Assembly (NCBI RefSeq): GCF_036345155.1
Contig: NZ_CP107772.1
Coordinates: forward strand, 7,440,001-7,504,000
From: Streptomyces sp. NBC_00582
Lineage (GTDB): Bacteria > Actinomycetota > Actinomycetes > Streptomycetales > Streptomycetaceae
DNA length: 64,000 nucleotides
Direction of reading: 5' to 3'
Position 1 is the first letter of the stretch. The number at the start of each line of letters is the position of its first letter. Positions 17,020 to 25,796 of this stretch are shown piece after piece. The notes under the pieces were generated by a model, which had not been told where the DNA came from, made no database searches, and was given only the letters and a program-made list of their open reading frames with translations. The translations under genes were made by a program, and so were the position numbers.

Positions 17020-19245
17020 GTGGACCAGGTGGGGCAGGGGGAGGAGCCCCAAAGGCCGGACGAAACCATGCAGTTGAAGGTTCCCGCCGCATTCCGGGCG
17101 GACGAGACCATGCAACTAAGGGTGTCGGACATACCCAACGTACCCGACACGTCCGGTACACCGGAGAAAGCGCGTACTCCGAAAAACCGTCGCAAAGCCC
17201 CCCAACCCTCCCTCTTTGCCCGAATATCCGTGGCTTTGCGGTCCCGTCTGGCCCCCCTGATCGTCGTTCTGGGCCCCTATGTGACTCGTGTCACTCCCTA
17301 TGTCCGCAAGCTCCGCCCGCAGTACCCCCGCCCCGGCCGTACCGACTGGCGGCGCTGGATACCCTCCTGGCGGCAGTGCCTGGGGGGCCTCTTCGCGTCC
17401 ATGGGCCTGAGCACCTTCTTCCTCGTCGTCGCCTACGCGGCCACCGACATCCCGGAGAACCTCAACTCCTACGCCACCCAGCAGGACAACGTGTTCTTCT
17501 GGTCCGACGGCACGCCCATGGCCCGCACCGGCTGGGTGCAGCGCCAGGCGATGCCGCTGAAGGACATCCCGGAGGACGTCCGCTGGGCGGTCCTCGCGGC
17601 CGAGAACGCGAGCTTCTACAGCGACCCCGGCATCTCCGTGAAGGGCATCAGCCGTGCCCTGTTCCGCACGATCGGCCAGGGCGACACCCAGGGCGGCTCG
17701 ACGATCACGCAGCAGTACGTCAAGAACGTCTACCTGAACCAGAACCAGACGATCAGCCGCAAGTTCACCGAGGCGATGATCTCCCTCAAGCTGGACAACC
17801 AGATGAGCAAGGACGACATCCTCGAGGGCTATCTCAACACCAGCTGGTTCGGCCGCGGCACGTACGGCATCCAGCGCGCCGCCCAGGCCTACTACGGCAA
17901 GGACGTCGGCGAGCTCAACGCCAGCGAGGCCGCGTTCCTCGCCTCCCTGCTCAAGGGCGCCGGCCTGTACGACCCGACCCTGTCCAGCGCCAACCGCGCC
18001 CGTGCCGTCGAGCGCTGGCAGTGGACCCTGGACCGGATGGTCGAGATCGGCAAGCTGTCGAAGGCCGAGCGGGCCACGTACACGAAGTTCCCCGAGCCGC
18101 TGAAGAGCAACCCGCTGTACGACACCGGTGAGCAGAGCGACTACCTGGTGGAGCTCGCCTCCCAGTACGCCAAGAAGGCCGGGGGCATCTCCGACAAGGA
18201 CTTCGACCTCGGCGGCTACCAGATCTACACGACCTTCGACAAGAAGCGCGAGGACAAGCTCACCCAGGCCGTCACCGACGCCCGCAAGAAGGCCCTCAAG
18301 GACGCGCCGAAGAAGGCGAAGGCCGCCCACTACGGTGCCGCGTCGGTCGCCTCCGACGGACGGATCCTCGCCGTCTACGGCGGTCCCGACCACCGTACGC
18401 AGGGCTACAACGAGTCCAACGCCACCACCGTCCCTGCCGGTACGGCCTTCCTGCCCTTCGTGTACGCCGCCGGTCTGGAGAACGGCATCCACAAGACCCG
18501 CGAGGGCGACACCACGCCGATCAACGGCGAGTCGCTCTACAACGGCGACAACAAGGCGCTGCTGACCACCCCCGAGGGCTACTACTGGGACCGCAGCGGC
18601 AAGCGGGTCGCCGCCGAGAACGACGGGGGCAGGTCCTACGGGCAGATCTCCCTGCACCGCGCGCTGGAGCTGTCGGTGAACACGCCGTTCATGCAGCTCG
18701 GCATGGACACCGGCCTGGCCAAGGTGCGCGAGACCGCGGAGGCCTCCGGCTTCCTGTCGTCCAGCCTCGGCGCCCAGGTGCCCGCGCTGTCCCTGGGCAG
18801 CTCCACCCCCAGCGCGATCCGCATGGCGAGCGGCTACTCCACCTTCGCCGCGGACGGCAAGCACACCGAGCCCTACTCGGTGCGGAAGATCACCAGGAAC
18901 GGCTCCAAGGTCCTGCTGGACACCCCCAAGCCCAAGCAGGCGATGCGCACCGCGGTGGCCGAGGAGGTCACCTCCGCCCTCACCGACTCCTTCCGCACCG
19001 CCCACCCGTCCGACGTGCCCACCGCACAGTCCGGGTCCACCCCGGCCGGCAAGGCCGGCACCACCGACAAGAACACCGCCTCCTGGTACGTCGGCACCGA
19101 CGAGAAGGTGTCCACGGCGGTCGTGGTGTACCGCATCGACCTCACCAAGAGCCTGGAACCACTGCCCCTGGAGGGCATCGCCGGAACCACCGACGACAGC
19201 GTCCCGTACGGCATCTGGTCAGGTGCCATGAGCCCGCTCGGCTGA
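17020..19245 (+). CDS. Class A penicillin-binding protein with an altered transpeptidase motif
   Basis: A 741-residue membrane protein. The cytosolic N-terminus holds two DETMQL repeats, a TM helix lies at about 120-142, then a GT51 glycosyltransferase with catalytic E195 (ENASFY) and GGSTITQQYVKN, which polymerises lipid II. The transpeptidase domain keeps SVN and KAGTT, but the usual SxxK is replaced by T475-A-F-L478 (PAGTAFLPF), so both the acylated Ser and its Lys are missing. Crosslinking by this domain is therefore doubtful. GTG 17020 follows GGAGGGAG by 7 nt. A deacetylase-like and an amidase-like gene follow on the same strand. Confidence 0.9.
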   Translation: MDQVGQGEEPQRPDETMQLKVPAAFRADETMQLRVSDIPNVPDTSGTPEKARTPKNRRKAPQPSLFARISVALRSRLAPLIVVLGPYVTRVTPYVRKLRPQYPRPGRTDWRRWIPSWRQCLGGLFASMGLSTFFLVVAYAATDIPENLNSYATQQDNVFFWSDGTPMARTGWVQRQAMPLKDIPEDVRWAVLAAENASFYSDPGISVKGISRALFRTIGQGDTQGGSTITQQYVKNVYLNQNQTISRKFTEAMISLKLDNQMSKDDILEGYLNTSWFGRGTYGIQRAAQAYYGKDVGELNASEAAFLASLLKGAGLYDPTLSSANRARAVERWQWTLDRMVEIGKLSKAERATYTKFPEPLKSNPLYDTGEQSDYLVELASQYAKKAGGISDKDFDLGGYQIYTTFDKKREDKLTQAVTDARKKALKDAPKKAKAAHYGAASVASDGRILAVYGGPDHRTQGYNESNATTVPAGTAFLPFVYAAGLENGIHKTREGDTTPINGESLYNGDNKALLTTPEGYYWDRSGKRVAAENDGGRSYGQISLHRALELSVNTPFMQLGMDTGLAKVRETAEASGFLSSSLGAQVPALSLGSSTPSAIRMASGYSTFAADGKHTEPYSVRKITRNGSKVLLDTPKPKQAMRTAVAEEVTSALTDSFRTAHPSDVPTAQSGSTPAGKAGTTDKNTASWYVGTDEKVSTAVVVYRIDLTKSLEPLPLEGIAGTTDDSVPYGIWSGAMSPLG

Positions 19246-19289
19246 CCACCGAACGAGCCCCGCGTCCCCAACCCGAGAATGAGCCGCAC

Positions 19290-20567
19290 ATGAAGTCACC
19301 GTCGGGCCGCCGCCGCAAGGCCGCGGAACCGCGCCGCACCGCCGCCGCGCACCCAGGGTTCCTCACCCTGGCGGCGCTTCTCGTCGTCGCCTCGCTGATG
19401 GGCGGCTACCTGGTGCTCGACCGCACCGACGACACCCAGCCCACGGCGTCCTCGGGGGACAGCAGGAAGGCGTCGGCGAAGGCGAGCAAGGAGCCGGAGT
19501 GGGACGGCAAGACCCATGTCCTGGGGGACGGCTCCACCTCGTACACCGGTCCGCAGACAGGCCAGTTGAAGGCCGAACCGCTCAAGCCGGGTGAGAAGCC
19601 GCCCCAGTTCGTGGTCTTCTCCTGGGACGGTGCCCTCGCGGGCGACGACGGTCTCTTCGAGCACTACCGCGAGATGGCCCAGCAGTACAACGCCCATATG
19701 ACCTTCTTCCTCACGGGCATCTACCTGCTGCCCAAGAGCAAGCGGGACCTGTACTCCCCGCCGATGCACGACAAGGGCGCCGCGGCGATCAGCTTCCCCA
19801 CCGACGAGCACATCCGCACCACGCTGGGACAGCTCTCCAAGGCCTGGCTGGAGGGCAACGAGATAGGCACCCACTTCAACGGGCACTTCTGCGGCGCCAA
19901 GGGCGGTGGCGACTGGAGCGTCGCGCAGTGGAAGAGCGAGATCGACCAGTTCTACTCGTTCGTGGAGAACTGGAAGACCAACACCGGTGACAAGAACATG
20001 GCCCCGCTGCCCTTCGACTTCAAGAAGGAGGTCACCGGAGGCCGGGCGCCCTGCCTGGAAGGGCAGACCAACCTGCTCAAGGCGGCCAAGAGCTACGGCT
20101 GGCGCTACGACGCCTCCAACCCGGGCGGCTTCCAGGTCTGGCCGACGAAGAAGGACGGTCTGTGGGACTTCCCGCTCCAGATGCTGCCCTACGGTGACAT
20201 CCAGGCCCTGTCCATGGACTTCAACTTCCTCTACAACCAGTCGAACGGCGAGACCGAGGGCGACCCCGCCAAGTACCCCGAGTGGCAGCAGGAGACCATC
20301 GACTCCTACATGTCGGGCTTCAACCGCGTGTACTACGGCAGCCGGGCCCCGCTGTTCATCGGCAACCACTTCGAGAACTGGAACAGCGGCATCTACATGA
20401 AGGCCGTCGACCACGTCATCGAGAACGTGTGCACCAAGAAGGACGTCAAGTGCGTGTCCTTCAGGGAGTTGGCCGACTGGATGGACGTGCAGAAGCCCGA
20501 GACGCTGGAGCGGATGCGCAGTCTGGACCCGGCGCAGAGCCCCGACTGGTCGACCGTCGTGAAGTGA
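19290..20567 (+). CDS. Membrane-anchored polysaccharide deacetylase-like (NodB fold) protein
   Basis: A 425-residue protein with a basic cytosolic start, one TM or signal-anchor helix (about 24-43) and a Ser/Lys-rich spacer. The extracellular part resembles a NodB-type deacetylase: FVVFSWDGAL (about 106-115; D at the catalytic-base position), AHMTFFLTGIYLL, and GNEIGTHFNGHFC (metal-binding HxxxH). A zinc hydrolase acting on wall glycans or teichoic sugars is likely. C-terminal PLFIGNHFENWNSGIYMKAVDHVIE is conserved in this subgroup. It starts 44 bp after the PBP gene, suggesting cotranscription. Confidence 0.78.
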   Translation: MKSPSGRRRKAAEPRRTAAAHPGFLTLAALLVVASLMGGYLVLDRTDDTQPTASSGDSRKASAKASKEPEWDGKTHVLGDGSTSYTGPQTGQLKAEPLKPGEKPPQFVVFSWDGALAGDDGLFEHYREMAQQYNAHMTFFLTGIYLLPKSKRDLYSPPMHDKGAAAISFPTDEHIRTTLGQLSKAWLEGNEIGTHFNGHFCGAKGGGDWSVAQWKSEIDQFYSFVENWKTNTGDKNMAPLPFDFKKEVTGGRAPCLEGQTNLLKAAKSYGWRYDASNPGGFQVWPTKKDGLWDFPLQMLPYGDIQALSMDFNFLYNQSNGETEGDPAKYPEWQQETIDSYMSGFNRVYYGSRAPLFIGNHFENWNSGIYMKAVDHVIENVCTKKDVKCVSFRELADWMDVQKPETLERMRSLDPAQSPDWSTVVK

Positions 20568-20675
20568 ACCGCGAAGTAACCAAACCTCAACCGTACCCCT
20601 CTTCACATCACCCACACACGCCATGCAAAGATGCCCTCCCCGGCATCCCTCCGCCGGGCAAGAGGGGAAACATCA

Positions 20676-21848
20676 GTGAAGTCAAGGAAATTGAGCCGTT
20701 CGCGGCGTCGCATCACGATAGCCGGGGCGGCCGCCGCCTCGGTCGTCGCGGGAGCGGCGCTCCTGCCGAACTGGTCCGCGGGCGCCGCGGTCGTCGACGA
20801 CCCCACGGTCGACGCGCAGACGAAGGCCACCTTCCAGCGGCTGGCGGACGCGGTCTTCACCGACCGCACCGACGCCCTGGTCACCGGCAGGCAGGGAGAT
20901 CGTGAGAAGCCGCTGACCAACGGCTTCTCCGGCGACGTCAAGCTCTCCGCAGGCACGGCCCGCACCGAGGACGCCACCCTGTCCTCGCTGGGCCAGCGCA
21001 AGGACAAGCTGGCCAAGGCCGGCGAGAAGTACAGCAAGGCCGCCACCACCGTCACGCTGAACGCCACGCGCGTGACGGGTCGTACGGCCAAGGCCGCGGT
21101 CACCGAGACCACGACCCTGACCTACGCCAACGCCACGGCGGGCCAGCCGAAGACCACCGGCTTCCAGGCTCAGCACGAGCTGACCTTCAAGGCCGACCGG
21201 CACGGCACCTGGCAGCTCACCGGCATCGCGGACACCGACCAGGGTGGCCTCGCGGTGAACACGCTCTCCAAGCCGACGTCCGTCAAGGCCACCACGGCCG
21301 ACGACAACCCCATGCCGAACGCGGCGCGCGCGGCGACCACCCGCAACCCGGTCGCCGTGCCGAAGACGGGCACCACGTACGACTACAAGGCCATGGCGGC
21401 CTACGCCGAGAAGTACGTGTACACGTACAACAAGGACTACCCGGACTTCAACAACCACACCGCGGGCGGCGACTGCACCAACTTCGTCAGCCAGTCGCTG
21501 AAGGCGGGCGGCTGGAAGCACGTCCCCGGCTACGTCTACGACTACACCAAGTGGTTCGGCAACGCCGACATCCAGTCGGACTCGTTCGTCGGCGTCAACG
21601 AGTGGTCGTGGTTCGCCCAGAACTCCAAGCGGACCACCGCGCTGGCGAACGTCTACCAGCTCGAGGTCGGCGACGTCCTCCAGATGGACTTCGACCGGGA
21701 CGGGTCCAAGGACCACACCATGATCGTCACGTACAAGGCCAACGGCATCCCGTACGTGACGTACCACTCCAACAACACGCTCCGCCGGTCGGTGGCGAGC
21801 CTCGTCGCGTCGTACCCGAACGCGTACTACTACGCCTACCGCACCTGA
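20676..21848 (+). CDS. Secreted amidase-domain protein (Amidase_6 type)
   Basis: A 390-residue exported protein. The N-terminus SRRRITIAGAAAASVVAGAALLP is a signal peptide. Residues about 35-210 form a Ser/Thr/Ala-rich region (LSTF-type beta-rich), and about 235-390 match the putative amidase domain: YKAMAAYAEKYVYTYNKDY, GGDCTNFVSQSL with the catalytic Cys, and DHTMIVTYK with the His. Such domains cleave peptide or amide bonds in the cell wall. GTG 20676 follows GAGGGGA by 7 nt; an ATG 15 codons upstream is in frame but would spoil the signal peptide. Confidence 0.85.
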   Translation: MKSRKLSRSRRRITIAGAAAASVVAGAALLPNWSAGAAVVDDPTVDAQTKATFQRLADAVFTDRTDALVTGRQGDREKPLTNGFSGDVKLSAGTARTEDATLSSLGQRKDKLAKAGEKYSKAATTVTLNATRVTGRTAKAAVTETTTLTYANATAGQPKTTGFQAQHELTFKADRHGTWQLTGIADTDQGGLAVNTLSKPTSVKATTADDNPMPNAARAATTRNPVAVPKTGTTYDYKAMAAYAEKYVYTYNKDYPDFNNHTAGGDCTNFVSQSLKAGGWKHVPGYVYDYTKWFGNADIQSDSFVGVNEWSWFAQNSKRTTALANVYQLEVGDVLQMDFDRDGSKDHTMIVTYKANGIPYVTYHSNNTLRRSVASLVASYPNAYYYAYRT

Positions 21849-22411
21849 TCGGACGACGGGGGCGATGACGGGGGCCAGTTCTCCCTGATTTCCCGATGGC
21901 GGTCCCGCTCCTCGGCGTGCTCGGGGTGGCGGGCCCGCCAGTACGGGTTGTCGTGCGGCAGTGCGGAACCGACCCTGCCGTACATCCCGAAGACCAGCAG
22001 CAGGATCCCGATCACGAAGCTCAGCATGCAGTTCTGGATCTTGAACGCCAGGAAGTTGTAGTCCGTCTCCAGCAGCGCCATGTTCAGGAAGCCGCTGAGG
22101 ATGAACAGGATCCCCAAGGTCATGTTCAGCGTGGACGCGACGTTCCCGCCGATCACCATGCCGACGAAGAGCAGCAGCCCGACACCGATCGAGAGCCAGC
22201 TGAGCGCCCCGTTGGTGTTCAGACTCCAGACCTCGTCCCCGCCGGTGTCGAAGAAACCGATCTCGTCGATGACACCGAAGATCCCGAAGACGACGAGCCC
22301 CAGGCCCATCAGCCCGGCCCCGATCCGGTAGACCAGGTTCAGCCGGTGGTCGACGGGCAGGTGGTCGTCGAGCCTGATCCGCCGCCGGCTGTGCAGTGCG
22401 TGTGCGGCCAT
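21836..22411 (-). CDS. DUF4383 membrane protein
   Basis: A 191-residue protein with four hydrophobic helices (about 35-58, 75-97, 103-122, 132-152), preceded by a basic RRRIRLDDHLPVDHRLNLVYRIGA block that marks the DUF4383 family. The C-terminal 40 residues are charged (ARHPEHAEERDRHREIRENW). Function is unknown. ATG 22411 follows a perfect AAGGAGG by 5 nt. Its 3' end overlaps the convergent amidase gene by 13 bp. Confidence 0.82.
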   Translation of the reverse strand: MAAHALHSRRRIRLDDHLPVDHRLNLVYRIGAGLMGLGLVVFGIFGVIDEIGFFDTGGDEVWSLNTNGALSWLSIGVGLLLFVGMVIGGNVASTLNMTLGILFILSGFLNMALLETDYNFLAFKIQNCMLSFVIGILLLVFGMYGRVGSALPHDNPYWRARHPEHAEERDRHREIRENWPPSSPPSSDQVR

Positions 22412-22485
22412 CTCCGCCTCCTTGGACGTACCCCCCAATATCCGCCTGCCCGGCCCGGGCGGCAAAACATCGGCGGGGGCGGCCT

Positions 22486-23859
22486 TCAGTGGGCGGCGCC
22501 GCGCTCCTCGCGGATCGTCGCGACCACGCCCGCCACCGTCCGCCGTACCGCCTCCGTCTCGGTGAGGAAGTGCCAGTAGTCGGGGTGACGGCCCTCCAGG
22601 GTGCCGATCGCCCGCTCCAGGCGGGCCACCGAGTCGTCCAGGGGGCGCGCGTGCCGGGGATCGGGCGTGTTGCGTCCGGCCATGGCCAGCCGCTGTGCGT
22701 CCCGGATCGCGAACCGGGTCCGGTCGATCTCCGCCTGCGGATCCTTCTGCACCGCGTTCAGCCGGCTCAGCCGGTCACCGGCGGCGGAGACCGCCTCGTC
22801 GGTGGTGTTCAGCAGCGCCCGCGCCGTCGACAGCAGCGAGGTGGCGTCCGGCCAGCGCTGGGCGTCCCGCGCCGTCTGCGCCTCCCGCAGCCTCGCCTCC
22901 GCCTGCGCCACGTTCTCCACGGCCTGCTGGGGCACCCCCTGGAGATCCTGCCAGCAGGCCGCCGCGAACCGCCGCCGCAGCTCGCTCAGGATCGGGTCGA
23001 CCTGGCCCGCACGGGTCGTCAGCGCCTCGGCCCGCGTGCGCAGCGACACCAGCCGGTGGTCGATCTCCGCGGCCTTCTCCGGCAGCCGCTCGGCCTCCGC
23101 CCTGACGGCCGCGGCCTCCCGGGAGACCCGCTCGGCACGCTCCAGCGTCTGCGGCACACCGTGCTGCCCGGCCCCCTGGTTCAGCCGGGTCAGCTCGGGT
23201 CCGAGGGCGGCGAGACGGGCGGCCAGGTCGTCCGCGGTCAGCCCCGTCCGCCGTACGGAGTCCAGCGCGTCGGACGCCGAGAGCAGCGCCTGCCGGGCCC
23301 GCTCCACGGCGGGCGCCAGCCGGGCGAGCTGGGTCTCCGCCTTCCCGAGCAACGGCCCGAGCCCCTCGGCGAAACGATCCAGCTCCTTCTTGACGTTGCC
23401 CAGCTCGTCCTTGGCCCGGCTCAGGTCCGTCCGCGCCCGCGCGGCCGCCGAGGCCTCCAGGTCGTCCCGGTCGAGGTCATGGGCGTCCACCGCCTCGATG
23501 TAGCGGCTGCTCGCCTCGTCGATGCGCCGGCCGATCTCCGCGAAGCCGGAGACCGCGCGCCGGGCGGCCGGGCTGTCGTCCACCGCCGTGATCGTCTCGA
23601 TGGAGATCCGCAGATCCCGCTGGGCGGTGTCCAGCTCGTAGAACGCGGCCGCGGCGGCGTCCTTCGCGGCCTGCGCCTCGGCGCGCTGGCCCTCGGCCCG
23701 CCCGCCGAACCAGCGCCGGGTGCCGCCGCCGGCGAAGGCGGCTGGCAGCGCGAGCGCGACGACGAGCGGCAGGGCGAGCAGGGTGAGGGCGTCCTTCACC
23801 GCCGGGCGGTGTGCGCGCGGCACCAACGGCGAGTACGGCTGCGGTGGTGTCGCCGTCAC
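22486..23859 (-). CDS. Membrane-anchored coiled-coil protein of unknown function
   Basis: A 457-residue protein with one hydrophobic helix near 22-45 (ALTLLALPLVVALALPAAFAGG) and then almost entirely long Ala/Glu/Arg/Leu-rich helices with heptad character (e.g. LSRAKDELGNVKKELDRFAEGLGPLL, ERVSREAAAVRAEAERLPEKAAEIDHRLVSL). No enzyme motif is visible. Homologues are common in Streptomyces. GTG 23859 has GAGAGGGA just upstream and gives a short cytosolic start; an upstream in-frame ATG is less likely. Confidence 0.75.
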   Translation of the reverse strand: MTATPPQPYSPLVPRAHRPAVKDALTLLALPLVVALALPAAFAGGGTRRWFGGRAEGQRAEAQAAKDAAAAAFYELDTAQRDLRISIETITAVDDSPAARRAVSGFAEIGRRIDEASSRYIEAVDAHDLDRDDLEASAAARARTDLSRAKDELGNVKKELDRFAEGLGPLLGKAETQLARLAPAVERARQALLSASDALDSVRRTGLTADDLAARLAALGPELTRLNQGAGQHGVPQTLERAERVSREAAAVRAEAERLPEKAAEIDHRLVSLRTRAEALTTRAGQVDPILSELRRRFAAACWQDLQGVPQQAVENVAQAEARLREAQTARDAQRWPDATSLLSTARALLNTTDEAVSAAGDRLSRLNAVQKDPQAEIDRTRFAIRDAQRLAMAGRNTPDPRHARPLDDSVARLERAIGTLEGRHPDYWHFLTETEAVRRTVAGVVATIREERGAAH

Positions 23860-24035
23860 ATCCCTCTCCCGTGCTGTGATTCGACTGAACCGGTGTTCAT
23901 TCTCCCACCGGTTGAAGACGAACACACGGGCCGGTCAGTTCGCCGTGCGAGTCCGTGATTTCCTCCGCGCAGGCCGGGGGCCGATACGGGTTTGCGGGAC
24001 ATGGCCCCGGGCAATGTAGGCTGTCGACTCGTCCT

Positions 24036-24110
<75 letters not shown>

Positions 24111-24117
24111 GGAACAC

Positions 24118-24151
24118 CGAAGGGCCCCCGGAGAGATCCGGGGGCCCTTCG
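24118..24151 (+). terminator. Very strong hairpin terminator after tRNA-Val
   Basis: A perfect 14-bp stem (CGAAGGGCCCCCGG and complement) around a 6-nt loop, starting 8 nt after the tRNA. Confidence 0.88.
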
Positions 24152-24177
24152 CATGTCCGGTTCGATCAGTCTCTAGG

Positions 24178-24558
24178 ATGTCGGCTGTGAACGGACTGTG
24201 GCGGCGGGCGGTGTGTGTGCTCGGGCTCCTCGTGGGCCTGCTCGCCATGCACGCTCTCGCGCCCGGGGGAGGGCGGTCCGCGCACGTCGAGGCGCGCCCC
24301 ATGGCGGTCGTCGCGTCCGCCGAGGCCCACGACGGCTGTTCGGGGGACGAGGGCCACTGCGGCGGCGGACACGCCCGGCACGCCGACTCGACCTGCGCCT
24401 CGGCCGCGGTGAGCGGCGGACCGGTGCTGCCGGGCCTGGTGACCGACCCCGCCCCCGTGGCCGTACCGGACGCGACCCTGTGCCCGTACGCGGCCACGGC
24501 CCCCGACGGAGCTCGCGCGCCACCCTCCCTGGCGGAACTCCAACTCCTGCGGATCTAG
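24178..24558 (+). CDS. Secreted Cys/His-rich small protein (DUF6153-like)
   Basis: A protein of up to 126 residues with an N-terminal hydrophobic segment (AVCVLGLLVGLLAMHALA) and an exported His/Cys-rich part: EAHDGCSGDEGHCGGGHARHADSTCAS, a good candidate metal-binding stretch. It ends ARAPPSLAELQLLRI, typical of a small Streptomyces family that travels with DUF305 proteins. Two starts are possible: ATG 24178 or GTG 24187. A -10-like TAGGAT at 24175-24180 lies 7 nt before GTG 24187, so a leaderless GTG start is plausible. A role in copper or another metal is inferred from composition and neighbour. Confidence 0.7.
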   Translation: MSAVNGLWRRAVCVLGLLVGLLAMHALAPGGGRSAHVEARPMAVVASAEAHDGCSGDEGHCGGGHARHADSTCASAAVSGGPVLPGLVTDPAPVAVPDATLCPYAATAPDGARAPPSLAELQLLRI

Positions 24559-24649
24559 ACACCGCTGCGCGCACCCGCACGCCCGGACGACGGGCCGACG
24601 GGGTGCGCCGACGTGTCCACGCACCCTTCTTCTCCACGGGAGTTCCCGC

Positions 24650-25369
24650 ATGACCAGCACCAGCACCAGCACCACGACCAGCACCGGCAACGGCGTCGAC
24701 ACCGGCATCGGCACCGGCACCGGCGCGGGCACCCGCACCGGTACCCGCGGCCCGGTCCGCCGTGCCGCCCTGGCGGCCGCGACCGTGACCGCCGCCCTGC
24801 TGCTCACCGCGTGCGGCGGTGACGCCGACTCGGCGTCCTCGGCGTCCTCGGCCCCCTCCACCTCCTCCGGCGGCGCGCACAACGCCCAGGACGTCACCTT
24901 CGCGCAGGGCATGATCCCGCACCACCGGCAGGCCCTCGAGATGGCCGCCCTCGCCGCCGACCGCGCCTCCTCCGCCCAGGTCAAGGACCTCGCCGCCCGG
25001 ATCGAGAAGGCCCAGGACCCGGAGATCGAGAAGATGACCGGCTGGCTGAAGGCCTGGGGCGAGGACGTGCCCGCCGAGGACGCGTCCGCGGACGACTCCA
25101 TGCCCGGCATGGACCACTCCGGCTCCGGCGGCATGGCCGGGATGATGGACGACGCCGCGATGAAGTCGCTGGAGAAGACCTCCGGCGAGGCCTTCGACAC
25201 CGCGTTCCTGACCCTGATGGTCGAACACCACGAGGGCGCCGTCGAGATGGCCCGAACCGAGCGGGGCAAGGGCGGCTACCAGCCGGCCAAGGACATGGCC
25301 GGGGACATCGTCACCGGCCAGACCGCGGAGATCGCCGAGATGAACGGGCTGCTCGGCAAGAAGAGCTAG
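24650..25369 (+). CDS. DUF305 lipoprotein, probable copper-related
   Basis: A 239-residue protein. The first 35 residues are an unusual Thr/Gly/Ser repeat (MTSTSTSTTTST...), followed by a lipoprotein signal ending at the lipobox LLTAC. The mature part is a DUF305 (ferritin-like helical) domain with two similar halves, each with a His pair: FAQGMIPHHRQALEMAALA and LTLMVEHHEGAVEMARTE; a Met/His loop MPGMDHSGSGGMAGMMDD sits between them. Such Met/His clusters suit Cu(I) or Ag(I). ATG 24650 follows CGGGAG by 7 nt and no alternative start precedes the signal. It pairs with the His-rich protein 91 bp upstream. Confidence 0.85.
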   Translation: MTSTSTSTTTSTGNGVDTGIGTGTGAGTRTGTRGPVRRAALAAATVTAALLLTACGGDADSASSASSAPSTSSGGAHNAQDVTFAQGMIPHHRQALEMAALAADRASSAQVKDLAARIEKAQDPEIEKMTGWLKAWGEDVPAEDASADDSMPGMDHSGSGGMAGMMDDAAMKSLEKTSGEAFDTAFLTLMVEHHEGAVEMARTERGKGGYQPAKDMAGDIVTGQTAEIAEMNGLLGKKS

Positions 25370-25710
25370 TCCTCCTCGCCGGGTGGGGTCTCGTGGGCGT
25401 GCTTGAGGCGCGTACGGGCCTCCACCCGGTTCTCGGCGGCGACCTCCGACCAGAAGCGGTGGCAGGTCACGAACACCGCGAGCTCGTGCTCGCGCCGCCG
25501 CAGCTTCTCCACCTCGGCCTGCTCGTCGGCCGTCCAGCCCGGGGAGGCGGGGCGCTCGATCTTGCGCCAGCCGCCTTCGTCGCTGAATCCGTCCAGGGGC
25601 TCCACCGACCAGGGGAGCCGCTTCAGCAGGGCCGACAGCTCGGCCCGGACCTGATGCAGCTCCTCCTGACCGGCGCGCAGGTCGCTGGGAAAGTCATAGG
25701 TCTTAGCCAC
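25366..25710 (-). CDS. Conserved actinobacterial protein of unknown function
   Basis: A 114-residue soluble protein, charged and helical (AGQEELHQVRAELSALLKRLPWSVEPL; DEQAEVEKLRRREHELAVFVTCHRFWSEV). The aromatic blocks GGWRKIERPASPGWTADE and HRFWSEVAAENRVEAR look like the conserved core. No catalytic motif is seen. GTG start; its stop overlaps the DUF305 stop region by 4 bp on the other strand. Confidence 0.75.
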   Translation of the reverse strand: MAKTYDFPSDLRAGQEELHQVRAELSALLKRLPWSVEPLDGFSDEGGWRKIERPASPGWTADEQAEVEKLRRREHELAVFVTCHRFWSEVAAENRVEARTRLKHAHETPPGEED

Positions 25711-25796
25711 ACGGCAATGGTACGCCTGTTCGATTTTGCGAGGCGAGCTCCTTCAGGGTGTTTGGGTGAACGCGCGTTCGACGTGGGGAGGGGGAG

